Positions 9,697 through 18,751 are shown, numbered from the stretch's first letter. The stretch: 64,000 bases of DNA from CAVVAY01 sp963746465 (GCA_963746465.1 CAVVAY010000002.1:62001-126000); one strand, 5' to 3'. The notes: a model not told the origin generated them from the sequence alone. Made by a program: numbers and translations.

Positions 9697-9712
9697 TGTG
9701 AAACAATTCACG
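9697..9712. promoter_or_regulatory. Predicted Rex operator upstream of the MenJ-like gene and nuo block
   Basis: The sequence TGTGAAACAATTCACG is a near-perfect inverted repeat (arms TTGTGAA and TTCACGA) and matches the published Streptomyces Rex site TGTGAACNNNTTCACA at 11 of 13 defined positions. It sits 33 bases before the chosen GTG. A weak -10 (TAGACT, minus strand 9734-9729) would place the operator just downstream of the transcription start, where binding could block elongation. Confidence 0.75.
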
Positions 9713-9756
9713 AGGGTGCTGCGGCGCCAGTCTACGGGTCGACCGCGGGACGCGAC

Positions 9757-9786
9757 GAGGGGCCCGTCCGGGTGGACGGACCCCTC
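9757..9786 (-). terminator. Hairpin terminator after csbD
   Basis: A 13-base-pair stem with one mismatch (GAGGGGCCCGTCC against GGACGGACCCCTC) and a 4-base loop lies 20 bases past the csbD stop. There is no T-run, which is common in actinobacterial terminators. Confidence 0.6.
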
Positions 9787-9806
9787 GATCGACGGCTTGT
9801 CAGGAC

Positions 9807-9980
9807 TCAGTTCTTGAAGGCGTCCTTGACCTTCTCGCCGGCCTGCTTCAGGTTCGCCTCGCTCTGGTCCTTCTTGCCCTCGCGGCGCAGCGAGTCGTCC
9901 CCGGTAGCGCCACCGATCCGCTCCTTGGCGTCACCGGTGATCTCGTCGATCTTGTTCTGGGTCTTGTCGTCGGCACCCAT
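9807..9980 (-). CDS. CsbD family stress protein
   Basis: Small hydrophilic helical protein (57 residues) of the CsbD family, which is linked to general stress responses in many bacteria; molecular role unknown. The family pattern is clear: GADDKTQNKIDEITGDAKER, then a short linker and a second helix (EANLKQAGEKVKDAF). The ATG has GGAGG spaced six bases upstream. It is followed by a strong hairpin, so it is probably monocistronic or the last gene after menG. Confidence 0.88.
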   Translation of the reverse strand: MGADDKTQNKIDEITGDAKERIGGATGDDSLRREGKKDQSEANLKQAGEKVKDAFKN

Positions 9981-10056
9981 CGGGGCCTCCGTTCTACTCG
10001 ACGTCAGAGACGTGTTCCGAAGGACCCCTTGCCCCGGCTGGGCCGCCGAAACCCGT

Positions 10057-10749
10057 TCAGGGCCGGTGCGCGCGATGCAGCGCGACGATGCCGCCGGTGA
10101 GGTTCCGCCAGCCGACCGCCGTCCAGCCGGCACCGGCGATCCGCTGCGCGAGCGTCGGCTGGTCCGGCCAGGCCCGAATCGACTCCGCCAGGTAGACATA
10201 GGCGTCCGGGTTGCTGGAGACCGCCCGGGCCACCGACGGCAGGGCCCGCATCAGGTAGCCCGAGTACAGGGTGCGGAACGGCGTCCAGGTCGGGTGGCTG
10301 AACTCGCAGACGACCAGCCGACCCCCGGGCCGGGTGACCCGGGCCATCTCGGCGAGCCCGCCGTCGACGTCGGAGAGGTTGCGCAGCCCGAAGGAGATCG
10401 TCACGGCGTCGAAGACCCCGTCGGCGAACGGCAGCCTCAGGGCGTCCCCGGCCAGCAGGTCGAGCGTCGGGTGCGCGCGCTTGCCGACCTGGAGCATCCC
10501 GAGCGAGAAGTCGGCGGCGACCACCTCTGCGCCGGCCTGCACGAACGGCAGGGACGACGAGCCGGTGCCGGCCGCGAGGTCGAGCACCCGCTCCCCCGGC
10601 TGGGCGTCCACCGCGCGGGCGACGGCGCGGCGCCAGAGGCGGGTCTGACCGAGCGAGAGCACGTCGTTGGTGAGGTCGTAGCGCTCGGCGACGTCGTCGA
10701 ACATCGCCGCGACCTCGTGCGGCTCCTTGTGCAGGTCGGCTCTGGTCAC
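10057..10749 (-). CDS. menG: Demethylmenaquinone methyltransferase
   Basis: SAM-dependent methyltransferase catalysing the last ring step, demethylmenaquinone to menaquinone. Motif I is VLDLAAGTGSSSLPF (residues about 55-69), and the UbiE/MenG signatures FDDVAERYDLTNDVLSLGQ and ISFGLRNL are present. It is 230 residues with a GTG start. Placement beside the other men genes supports MenG over UbiE activity. Confidence 0.95.
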   Translation of the reverse strand: MTRADLHKEPHEVAAMFDDVAERYDLTNDVLSLGQTRLWRRAVARAVDAQPGERVLDLAAGTGSSSLPFVQAGAEVVAADFSLGMLQVGKRAHPTLDLLAGDALRLPFADGVFDAVTISFGLRNLSDVDGGLAEMARVTRPGGRLVVCEFSHPTWTPFRTLYSGYLMRALPSVARAVSSNPDAYVYLAESIRAWPDQPTLAQRIAGAGWTAVGWRNLTGGIVALHRAHRP

Positions 10750-10778
10750 CGGCCCAGCATGCCTGGCGCGGAACCGAG

Positions 10779-11003
10779 TCAGTCAGTCGGAGTCCCGCCC
10801 TCGTCCGGGTGGTGCCGGTTCGACGGGTCGACCCCCGGCTTGTCCGAGCTCAGGCCGCTGCCGCCCTCGACCTCCTGGTCGTGGCTCACCTGGCGGGTGG
10901 TCTCGCGGGTGGTCATCGCCTCGGCGTCGGTGGTCTCCCGGTCGATGTCGCGCGGGTCGTCGCCGTCGGCGGGATAGACCCATCGGTCCTGGCTGCTGGT
11001 CAT
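10779..11003 (-). CDS. Small acidic hypothetical protein
   Basis: A 74-residue very hydrophilic protein, rich in Asp, Thr and Glu, with no membrane segment or known motif. The beginning MTSSQDRWVYPADGDDPRDI looks folded, the rest low complexity. It ends 29 bases before menG on the same strand and diverges from the next gene with 31 bases between starts. I do not recognise the family. Confidence 0.55.
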   Translation of the reverse strand: MTSSQDRWVYPADGDDPRDIDRETTDAEAMTTRETTRQVSHDQEVEGGSGLSSDKPGVDPSNRHHPDEGGTPTD

Positions 11004-11034
11004 GACCCGGCGCTTACCCGGGTAGGGGCCCCGC

Positions 11035-11334
11035 ATGCCCGACGACCAGGACCTGCCCGAGCCGGCCACGCTGGACATCAGGGCCGCCGACCCGCACACC
11101 TACGACGTGACGATCGCCCACCGGAGCGGTGCCGAGACCCGGCACACCGTCACGGTGCCCGAGGAGCTGCTCGCCGAGCTGGGTGTCTCGGCGGCCCAGG
11201 AGCCGCTGCTCGTGCGCGCCTCGCTGGGCTACCTGATGGAGCACTCGCCCGCCGCGGTCCCCGAGAAGTTCGGCCTGGACGAGATCGGCCGGGCCGTCCC
11301 GGAGTTCCACGACGAGATCGTGGACCGGCTCTGA
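11035..11334 (+). CDS. Conserved-looking hypothetical protein
   Basis: A 99-residue acidic soluble protein. It reads as a small alpha/beta domain: strands around TYDVTIAHRSG and ETRHTVTVPEELL, then helices to the end (FHDEIVDRL). AGGGG lies seven bases before the ATG. It is followed by menF on the same strand after 34 bases, but menF appears to have its own promoter. Function unknown. Confidence 0.7.
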   Translation: MPDDQDLPEPATLDIRAADPHTYDVTIAHRSGAETRHTVTVPEELLAELGVSAAQEPLLVRASLGYLMEHSPAAVPEKFGLDEIGRAVPEFHDEIVDRL

Positions 11335-11354
11335 GCGGGCACCGGGCACCGACG

Positions 11355-11360
11355 TACGCT
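11355..11360 (+). promoter_or_regulatory. Predicted -10 element for leaderless menF mRNA
   Basis: TACGCT lies exactly 8 bases before the menF ATG, with no Shine-Dalgarno sequence in between. The same spacing and motif occur before other genes in this window, suggesting transcription starts at or next to the start codon. Confidence 0.55.
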
Positions 11361-11368
11361 CGCGGGTC

Positions 11369-12626
11369 ATGAGCACCGTGCCGGGCGAGGCCAGGCCGTC
11401 GACGGCCGCGGCCCCGCGCACCGTGCGCTCGCAGCCGGTCGACCTGGTGGGCACCCTGCTGCAGCGGCTGCCGCACGCCGGCGATGCCCTGGCCTGGGTC
11501 CGGGACGGCACCGGGCTGGTCGGCTGGGGTGAGGCGGCCCGCCTCGAGGTGAGCGGGCCGGACCGGTTCGCCCGGGCCCGCGACTGGTGGCGGACGGTGG
11601 TCGCGCACGCCGACGTCCAGGACGAGGTCGGGGTGCGCGGCAGCGGGCTGGTCGCGTTCGGGTCGTTCGCCTTCCGCGACGACGAGCCGTCGGTGCTGGT
11701 GGTGCCGGAGGTCGTGCTCGGCCGGGCCGAGGGCCGCACCTGGCTGACCACCGTCGGCGAGCCGCCGCGACTCGCGTCGCCCGAACCGGTCCGGGGCACC
11801 CGCGGGCTGCGCTACGCGCACGGCGACATGCCGGTCACCGAGTTCCGCGACGCCGTACGACGGGCCGTCGGGCGGATCGCGGACGGCGAGCTAGAGAAGG
11901 TGGTGCTCGCGCACGACCTGCTCGCCGTCGCCGAGGACGACATCGACGTGCGAGCGGTGCTCGCGGGGCTGGCCGCGCGCAACCCCGGCTGCTGGACCTT
12001 CGCCGTCGCCGGGCTGGTCGGGGCGACACCTGAGCTGTTGGTCAGCCGGACGGGTGACCGGGTGGTCTCCCGGGTGCTGGCCGGTACGACGGCGCGCGGT
12101 GGTGACGCCGATGCCGACCAGCTGCGGATCGACGCGCTGATGCACTCGGTCAAGGACCGCGAGGAGCACCGCTACGCCGTCGAGTCCGTGGTGGCGGCGC
12201 TCGCTCCCCACGTCCGCGACCTCGACGTGCCCGCCGAGCCGCACCCGCTGGAGCTGTCGAACGTCACGCATCTCGCCACCGACGTGACGGCGGTCATCGA
12301 GGACGGCTCGGACGTGCTGGACCTCCTCGGCGCGGCTCCACCCGACGGCCGCGGTCGGTGGTACGCCGACGAAGGCGGCGGTCGAGCTCATCGCCGAGCT
12401 GGAGCTGATGAGCCGCGGGCGCTACACCGGCCCGGTCGGCTGGGTCGACGCCGTGGGGGACGGCGAGTGGGGCATCGCGCTGCGCTGCGCCCAGCTCGAC
12501 GGCCCGACGGCGCGGCTGTTCGCCGGTGGCGGCATCGTGGCCGGCAGCGATCCCGACGCCGAGGTGCTCGAGGCGCAGGCCAAGCTCATCCCGATCAGAG
12601 ACGCCCTCGAGGGCCCCCGCGACTGA
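11369..12626 (+). CDS. menF: Isochorismate synthase, with an apparent single-base frameshift
   Basis: Converts chorismate to isochorismate, the first step of the classical menaquinone route. The chorismate-binding domain is clear: RIADGELEKVVLAHDLL, NPGCWTFAVAGLVGATPELL, SRVLAGTTARGG, SVKDREEHRYAVESV and HPLELSNVTHLATDV. Near 12331-12337 the frame slips: the first frame reads LLGAAPPDG while the next frame gives the expected HPTAAVGGTPTKAAVELI and then SRGRYTGPVGWVDA to the end. Dropping one G restores 418 residues. EntC/DhbC-type synthases are related, but the neighbours point to MenF. Confidence 0.9.
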
Positions 12627-12642
12627 CCGACGTCGTTTGCGC

Positions 12643-14233
12643 TCAGCGCAGCGCCTCCGCCACCGCCGCTCGGACCCGGGCGTGCAGGTCACGGGTCCGG
12701 GTCCGGTCGGTGCGCACCTCGACGACCCGGATGCCGGACGGCGGGCCGAGCTGTCCGGCCAGGTCGTCCAGCGACCCGACCAGCGTGTGCGGTGTGCCGG
12801 TGCCGGCACACAGCGCCGCGAGGTCGGCGCCGTGCGGGGTCCCGAAGACCCGCTCGAACTCCGCCGCGTGCTGCGGCGCTCCCTGCTCGAGCTGGCTGAA
12901 CAGCCCGCCGCCGTCGTCGTTGACCACGACCACGGTGAGGTCCGGCCGCGGCTCGTCCGGGCCGATCACCAGGCCGGTGCTGTCGTGCAGGAACGTGAGG
13001 TCCCCCATCAGCGCGTACGCCGGTCCGCCCCGCGCGAGGGCGGCACCGATCGCGGTGGAGACCGTCCCGTCGATGCCGGAGGCACCGCGGTTGGCGAGCA
13101 CGAGCGGCGGCTCGGCCTCCCAGGGGTCGGCCAGGTCCAGGTCGCGGATCGCGCTGGACGATCCGGCGACGAGCAGGCCGCCGACAGGCACGGCAGCCGC
13201 CACGACGCGGGCCACCGCGATGCCGTTGACCGGCTCGGCGACCAGCACCTGGGCCACGGCGTCGTCGGCCAGCGCGTCGGCGTCCAGCCAGCGGTGCAGC
13301 CAGGCCGGGTCGCCGGCCCCGGTGACCTCCGGCGTGCGGGGGTCGTCCCGCAGTCGGACCACTTCGAGGTCGTCCCGGGCCAGCAGGCGGATCACCTGGC
13401 GGGACAGCGTGGGCCGGCCGGCGACGACCACCCGCTCGATGTCGTCGCCGAGGTGGTCGAGCAGCAGCCGGTAGGTGGCCAGCGCGTTCGGCCCCGCCCG
13501 GCGACCCGAGGACGGCTCCGCCAGCAGCGGCCATCCACCTGCCTCGGCCAGCGCACGCGCGTCCGGCAGCGCCTGGTCGCCGGCGACGACCACCGTCCGA
13601 CCGCCCGCCGGGAGGTCTGCGTACCCCCACGCTGTCCTGGCGCCGCGGAACACTCGCGGCGCCGCCGGGTCACCGGTCCAGCGGCTGCGACCAGGCGGGG
13701 TCGCCGTCCGGGACCAGCGGCTCGCGGAACGCGAGGTTGAGGTGCACGGGACCGCCCTCCGCGTGGCCGAGGGCACGGTCGACGACCTCCCGCCACGCGC
13801 CCACCGAGGCCCCGTCGTCAGTGGTGAGCTCGTGGAAGCAGCGCACCGAGCCGCCGTACAGGTCGACCTGGTCGATGGTCTGGTTCGCGCCGGTGCCGCG
13901 CATCTCGACCGGCCGGTCGGCGGTGAGCACCACGAGCTGCACTCGCGAGTAGTCGGCCTCGACCACGGCGGGGTGCAGGTTGACTGCGGCGGTGCCGGAG
14001 GTCGTGACGACCGGGACGGGGAGACCGGAAGCCTTGGCCAGGCCGAGGGCGAGGAAGCCGGCGGTGCGCTCGTCGATGCGCACGTGCAGCCGGAGCCGGC
14101 CGGCCCGGTCGGCCTCGTGCAGGGCGAACGACAGCGGCGCGTTCCGCGAGCCGGGGCAGAGAACGGCCTCCCGCACACCGCCGCGGACCAGCTCGTCGAC
14201 GACGACGGTGGCCAGCGCCGTCGACGGGTTCAC
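12643..14233 (-). CDS. menD: SEPHCHC synthase (MenD), with an apparent single-base frameshift
   Basis: Thiamine-diphosphate enzyme that joins 2-oxoglutarate-derived succinic semialdehyde to isochorismate. The N-terminal part has LCPGSRNAPLSFALHEAD, IDERTAGFLALGLAKASG and TSGTAAVNLHPAVVEA; the C-terminal part has the ThDP/Mg region ALMGDLTFLHDSTGLV and VVVNDDGGGLFSQLEQG. The two halves are in different frames: the first stops at 13670-13672, and one extra base near 13673-13677 explains it. Correcting it gives 529 residues. GTG start overlaps the menC stop (GTGA). Confidence 0.9.
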
Positions 14234-15177
14234 GAGCGCGACCCTAGCCGCGCCTCGACGTCACGCAGCCGGGTGAGCCAACGCGCAGTGGTCTCGTCGT
14301 CCGCGGCGACGGCGTCGACCCGGTCCGCCTCGGGGCGTACGACGGGCAGCGCACCGTCGACCACCCGCAGCGGCGCGGACGTCACGTCGTCGGTGAGCAG
14401 CTGCAAGGTCGCCAGACCGCAGGCGTAGGGCAGCTCCGGGAGCGCGGCGGCGAGCGCGAGGCCGGCCGCGATGCCGACCGACGACTCCAGCGCGGAGGAC
14501 ACGACGACCGGCAGGCCGATCTGCTCGGCGATCCGCAGGCAGGCCCGGACGCCGCCGAGCGGCTGGACCTTGAGCACCGCGATGTCGGCGGCTTCCAGCC
14601 GGAGCACTCGCAGCGGGTCGTCGGACCTGCGGATCGACTCGTCGGCCGCGATCGGCACGTCGACGCGTCGGCGTACGGCGGCGAGCTCCTCTACCGTGCG
14701 GCACGGCTGCTCGACGTACTCCAGCCCGACCCGGTCGAGCAGCGCGACCATCCGGACCGCGGTCTCGACGTCCCAGCCGCCGTTCGCGTCCACCCGCACC
14801 CGACCGTCGGGGCCGAGCGCGTCGCGCACCGCCTCGACCCGCGCCAGGTCGTCGCCCTCGGACTGACCGGGCTCGGCCACCTTCACCTTCGCGGTGCGGC
14901 AACCGGCCGACGCCCGGACGACGTCGGCCGCGGCCTGCGGCCCCACCGCCGGCACGGTGACGTTGACCGGCACCGATGTGCGCAGCGGCGCCGGCCAGCC
15001 GAGGTCGGCAGCTTCGCGGGCCGCTGCCAGCCAGGGCACGCACTCCGCGTCGTCGTACTCCCGGAACGGCGACCACTCGCCCCAGCCGGTGGCGCCGCGC
15101 AGCAGGACGCCCTCGCGCAGGTCGAGGCCGCGGAACCGGGTCCGCATCGGGATCGACCAGACGACCGGCTCAACCAC
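14230..15177 (-). CDS. menC: o-Succinylbenzoate synthase
   Basis: Enolase-superfamily dehydratase turning SHCHC into o-succinylbenzoate. Conserved elements: KVKVAE (catalytic Lys pair region, residues about 96-101), RVDANGGWDVETA, VEQPCRTVEELA, ADESIRR and VLKVQPLGGV. It is 315 residues. The GTG start overlaps the end of the upstream SRPBCC gene by eight bases; the stop overlaps menD, so the three are one transcription unit. Confidence 0.94.
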   Translation of the reverse strand: MVEPVVWSIPMRTRFRGLDLREGVLLRGATGWGEWSPFREYDDAECVPWLAAAREAADLGWPAPLRTSVPVNVTVPAVGPQAAADVVRASAGCRTAKVKVAEPGQSEGDDLARVEAVRDALGPDGRVRVDANGGWDVETAVRMVALLDRVGLEYVEQPCRTVEELAAVRRRVDVPIAADESIRRSDDPLRVLRLEAADIAVLKVQPLGGVRACLRIAEQIGLPVVVSSALESSVGIAAGLALAAALPELPYACGLATLQLLTDDVTSAPLRVVDGALPVVRPEADRVDAVAADDETTARWLTRLRDVEARLGSRS

Positions 15178-15736
15178 CGGTGTCCTCCGCCCGGCGGGCG
15201 ATCGCCCGGAGCATCTCCAGCCGGGTGATGCCGCTGCCGGCCCGGACGGCCAGCCAGTAGGCCCTGAACACCCGCCGGGCGCGCGGTCCGGTGGCGACGA
15301 CCCGGGTCTCGGTGGCGAGCCGGGTGCCGGCCGCGGCGGCGTGCAGCCGGAAATTCATGCCGACGCGGACCCAGCCGTCCGGCAACGGCCGAGCGAGCTC
15401 GGCCGTCGTCGCGGGCTGCAGTGCCGGACCGGTGCTCATCGGCTTGCGCCAGGACGTCGGTGACACCAGGCCGAAGAGCAGCTCGTGCGGCTCGCGACGC
15501 GCGACCTCGCCGGGCGGCAGGGCGTCCACGAGGCGGCGGTCGTGCGCGCTGGGCACTCCGCGGCCGAAGGTGCGGACCCGCATCAGGACGTGGGTCACCG
15601 GGAGCTCGCCGACGGTGAGGTCGAGCACGGCCCGCCAGACGGCGTCGACAGGAGCAGCGATGTCCCTCTGATGGCGCTCGCGCACGTCCCAGCGAGGGAC
15701 CGCCTGGTCGAGCAGCGTGCCGGACCCGTCCGCCAT
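15170..15736 (-). CDS. SRPBCC-type hypothetical protein in the men cluster
   Basis: A 188-residue soluble protein with the look of a START/SRPBCC ligand-binding fold: RHQRDIAAPVDAVWRAVLDL at the N-terminus, mixed strands, then TRLATETRVVATGPRARRVF near the C-terminus before a closing helix. ATG preceded by GAGGAT. It overlaps menC, so it is co-expressed with menC and menD. Its role is unknown; binding a hydrophobic intermediate or quinone would fit but is speculation. Confidence 0.75.
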   Translation of the reverse strand: MADGSGTLLDQAVPRWDVRERHQRDIAAPVDAVWRAVLDLTVGELPVTHVLMRVRTFGRGVPSAHDRRLVDALPPGEVARREPHELLFGLVSPTSWRKPMSTGPALQPATTAELARPLPDGWVRVGMNFRLHAAAAGTRLATETRVVATGPRARRVFRAYWLAVRAGSGITRLEMLRAIARRAEDTGG

Positions 15737-15741
15737 GCGCC

Positions 15742-15747
15742 TATCCT
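15742..15747 (+). promoter_or_regulatory. Predicted -10 element for leaderless menB mRNA
   Basis: TATCCT sits 7 bases before the menB GTG. Only 18 bases separate this start from the divergent SRPBCC start, leaving no room for a menB leader. Confidence 0.6.
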
Positions 15748-15754
15748 CGCCGAC

Positions 15755-16699
15755 GTGCCTGCACCTCACGTCTCCGACCTCTTCGACCCCGCAGTCTGGG
15801 CGCCGGTGGAGGGCTTCGACCTGACCGACGTGACGTATCACCGCGCCGTCGTCGACGGCCCGGCAAAGGGGACTGTGCGGGTGGCGTTCGACCGGCCGGA
15901 GGTGCGCAACGCGTTCCGTCCGCACACCGTCGACGAGCTGTACCGGGTGCTGGACCACGCCCGGATGACGCCGGACGTCGGCTGCGTGCTGCTCACCGGG
16001 AACGGGCCGTCGGCAAAGGACGGCGGGTGGGCGTTCTGCTCGGGCGGTGACCAGCGGATCCGCGGCCGCAGCGGGTACCAGTACGCGAGCGGCGAGACCG
16101 CCGACAGCATGACCGCAGCCGACCTGGCGCGGGTCAAGGCTGCTGGCGGGCGGCTGCACATCCTGGAGGTGCAGCGGCTGATCCGCACCATGCCCAAGGT
16201 CGTCGTCGCCGTCGTCAACGGCTGGGCAGCGGGCGGCGGGCACTCGCTGCACGTCGTGTGCGACCTCACCATCGCATCCCGCGAGCACGCGCGGTTCAAG
16301 CAGACCGACGCCGACGTCGGGTCGTTCGACGGCGGCTACGGCTCGGCGTACCTCGCCAGGATGGTGGGCCAGAAGAACGCCCGCGAGATCTTCTTCCTCG
16401 GCCGCACCTACTCGGCGGAGGACATGCAGCGGATGGGTGCGGTGAACATCGTGGCCGCCCATGCCGACCTCGAGCGGACGGCGCTCGACGTGGCCGGCGA
16501 GGTGAACAGCAAGGGACCCACGGCCCAGCGGATGCTCAAGTTCGCGTTCAACCTGGTGGACGACGGGCTGATGGGTCAGCAGGTCTTCGCCGGCGAGGCG
16601 ACCCGGCTCGCCTACATGACCGACGAGGCGGTCGAGGGGCGCGACGCCTTCCTCGAGAAGCGCGACCCGGACTGGTCGCCGTTCCCCTGGTACTACTGA
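15755..16699 (+). CDS. menB: 1,4-Dihydroxy-2-naphthoyl-CoA synthase
   Basis: Crotonase-fold enzyme cyclising o-succinylbenzoyl-CoA to DHNA-CoA. Family features: AFDRPEVRNAFRPHTVDEL, the oxyanion loop CSGGDQRIRGRSGY, VVNGWAAGGGHSLHVVCDL, TDADVGSFDGGYGSAYL and the C-terminal RDPDWSPFPWYY. It is 314 residues from the GTG, matching the usual N-terminus (VSDLFDPAVWAPVEGFD). The stop abuts the menE GTG. Confidence 0.96.
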   Translation: MPAPHVSDLFDPAVWAPVEGFDLTDVTYHRAVVDGPAKGTVRVAFDRPEVRNAFRPHTVDELYRVLDHARMTPDVGCVLLTGNGPSAKDGGWAFCSGGDQRIRGRSGYQYASGETADSMTAADLARVKAAGGRLHILEVQRLIRTMPKVVVAVVNGWAAGGGHSLHVVCDLTIASREHARFKQTDADVGSFDGGYGSAYLARMVGQKNAREIFFLGRTYSAEDMQRMGAVNIVAAHADLERTALDVAGEVNSKGPTAQRMLKFAFNLVDDGLMGQQVFAGEATRLAYMTDEAVEGRDAFLEKRDPDWSPFPWYY

Positions 16700-17861
16700 G
16701 TGCCCCGTGAGCTGCGCGGGCTGACCGCGCCGACCGGCGTCGACGTCCTCACCACCTTGGTGCCCGCCCTGGCCGCTGCGCTGGACGGCGCCGGCCCGGC
16801 TCTCCTGCCGCTGCCGACCGGCGGCGGCCGGGGTGCCGTCGTCGAGGCTCTCGACCCCTCCCGGCCGCTGGAGCGCGACGACGTGGCGCTGGTGGTGCCG
16901 ACGTCCGGATCCACCGGCGAGCCGAAGGGCGCGATGCTCACCGCGGATGCCCTGCGGCACTCGGCCCGCGCGACCCACGACCGGCTCGGTGGGCCGGGAC
17001 AGTGGCTGCTCGCGCTGCCGGTCACCCATGTCGCGGGGCTCACGGTCCTGGTGCGCTCGCTGGAGGCGCGCACCCGCCCGGAGGTCCTCGACCTGTACGG
17101 CGGCTTCTCGGTGGATGCGTTCATGGCTGCGACCGGTCGGATGCACCACGATGTGCGCCGCTACACGGCGCTGGTTCCGACGCAGCTCCGGCGACTGCTC
17201 GACGCAGGTGCCGATCTCTCGACGTACGACGGTGTGCTGGTCGGTGGGGCGGCGCTGTCCCCGACGCTGCACTCCGCAGCCGTGCACGCGGGGGTGCCGG
17301 TCGTGACGACGTACGGGATGTCCGAGACCTGCGGCGGCTGCGTGTACGACGGCGAGCCGCTCGACGGCGTGGACGTGCGGGTGCGGGACGACGGCCGGGT
17401 CGAGCTCGGCGGCCCGGTGGTGTTCGCCGGCTACCGGCTGCGGCCGGACCTCACGGCCGAGGCGCTGGTGGACGGATGGCACGTGACGCAGGACCTCGGC
17501 CGCTGGCTCGCCGGACGGTCGGCTCGAGGTCGTCGGCCGGGCCGACGACGTGGTCGTGACCGGCGGGGTGAACGTGCCGGCGGCGATGGTGGAGCGGGTG
17601 CTCGGCGGGCATCCCGGCGTCGCGGCCTGCGCGGTGGTCGGTCGGCCGGACCCCGAGTGGGGACAGCGGGTGGTCGCGGTGGTGCAGCCGACCGACTGGT
17701 CCGCACCGCCGGACGTCGAGGCGCTGCGGGCCTTCGCCGCCGATGCGCTGGAGCCGGCCGAGCTGCCCCGCGAGGTCGTGCTGCTCGGGCTGCTGCCGGT
17801 GCTGGCCTCGGGCAAGCCGGACAAGGCAGCGGTGCGTACGCTCCTGCGCGACCGCTCCTGA
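16700..17861 (+). CDS. menE: o-Succinylbenzoate-CoA ligase, with an apparent single-base frameshift
   Basis: Adenylate-forming enzyme activating o-succinylbenzoate with CoA. It shows the AMP-binding P-loop PTSGSTGEPKGAML, TYGMSETCGGCVYDG and, near the C-terminus, VLASGKPDKAAV with the catalytic Lys. At about 17511-17514 an extra G shifts the frame: RWLAG then RSARG in one frame, and DGRLEVVGRADDVVVTGGVNV in the other. With one base removed it is 386 residues, a usual length. As written, the shifted frame stays open into menA. Confidence 0.9.
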
Positions 17862-17881
17862 CCTACCGGAGGACCGACCTG

Positions 17882-18751
17882 ATGGCCACGCCTGCCCAGT
17901 GGCTCGAGGGCGCCCGCCCGCGCACCCTGCCCGCCGCTGTCGCACCGGTCGCCGCGGGGACCGGAGCCGCCGCCGCTGTCGACGGGTTCGACCTCGGCCG
18001 AGCCCTGCTCGCGCTGCTGGTCGCGGTCGCCCTGCAGGTCGCGGTCAACTACGCCAACGACTACAGCGACGGCGTCCGCGGCACCGACGCCGACCGGGTA
18101 GGCCCGTTGCGCCTGGTCGGGTCCGGCGTGGCCTCCCCCGGCGCGGTGAAGCGCGCAGCCTTGCTGGCGTTCGTGGTGGCTGCCGCCGCCGGCCTGGTGC
18201 TCGCGCTGCTGGTCGCCTGGTGGCTGCTGCTCGTCGGCGCGGCGTGCATGGTCGCTGCCTGGTACTACACCGGCGGCCGTTCGCCGTACGGGTACCGCGG
18301 GCTCGGCGAGGTGTCGGTGTTCGTCTTCTTCGGCCTGGTGGCGACCGTCGGCACGACGTACGTGCAGGCCGAGGAGGTCACCGCAGCGTCGATGCTGGCT
18401 GGTATCGGCTGCGGTGCGCTGGCCTGCGCGATCCTGGTGGCCAACAACCTGCGCGACATCCCCACCGACGAGGTGGCCGGGAAGCGCACCCTCGCCGTGC
18501 GGCTCGGTGACCGACGGACCCGGCTGCTCTACGTGGCCCTCGTCTTCACGGCGTACGCCGTGGTCGTGCTGATCGCCGTGCAGCACCTGATCGTGATGGT
18601 GACGCTGGGCACCGCTCTGCCCGCGGTACGGCCCACCTTGGGTGTCCTGTTCGGCGCCAAGGGCCGCGAGCTGGTGCCGGTCCTGAAGGAGACCGGCCTG
18701 CTGCTGCTCGTCTACGGCGTGGCACTCGGCATCACCCTCGCGCTGTCCTGA
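17882..18751 (+). CDS. menA: 1,4-Dihydroxy-2-naphthoate polyprenyltransferase
   Basis: UbiA-family membrane enzyme adding the isoprenoid tail to DHNA. It has the first Asp-rich motif NYANDYSDGVRGTDADR and a second NNLRDIPTDEVAGKRTLAVR, with about eight hydrophobic helices. It is 289 residues. GGAGG nine bases before the ATG sets the start. It closes the menB-menE-menA operon. Confidence 0.96.
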   Translation: MATPAQWLEGARPRTLPAAVAPVAAGTGAAAAVDGFDLGRALLALLVAVALQVAVNYANDYSDGVRGTDADRVGPLRLVGSGVASPGAVKRAALLAFVVAAAAGLVLALLVAWWLLLVGAACMVAAWYYTGGRSPYGYRGLGEVSVFVFFGLVATVGTTYVQAEEVTAASMLAGIGCGALACAILVANNLRDIPTDEVAGKRTLAVRLGDRRTRLLYVALVFTAYAVVVLIAVQHLIVMVTLGTALPAVRPTLGVLFGAKGRELVPVLKETGLLLLVYGVALGITLALS

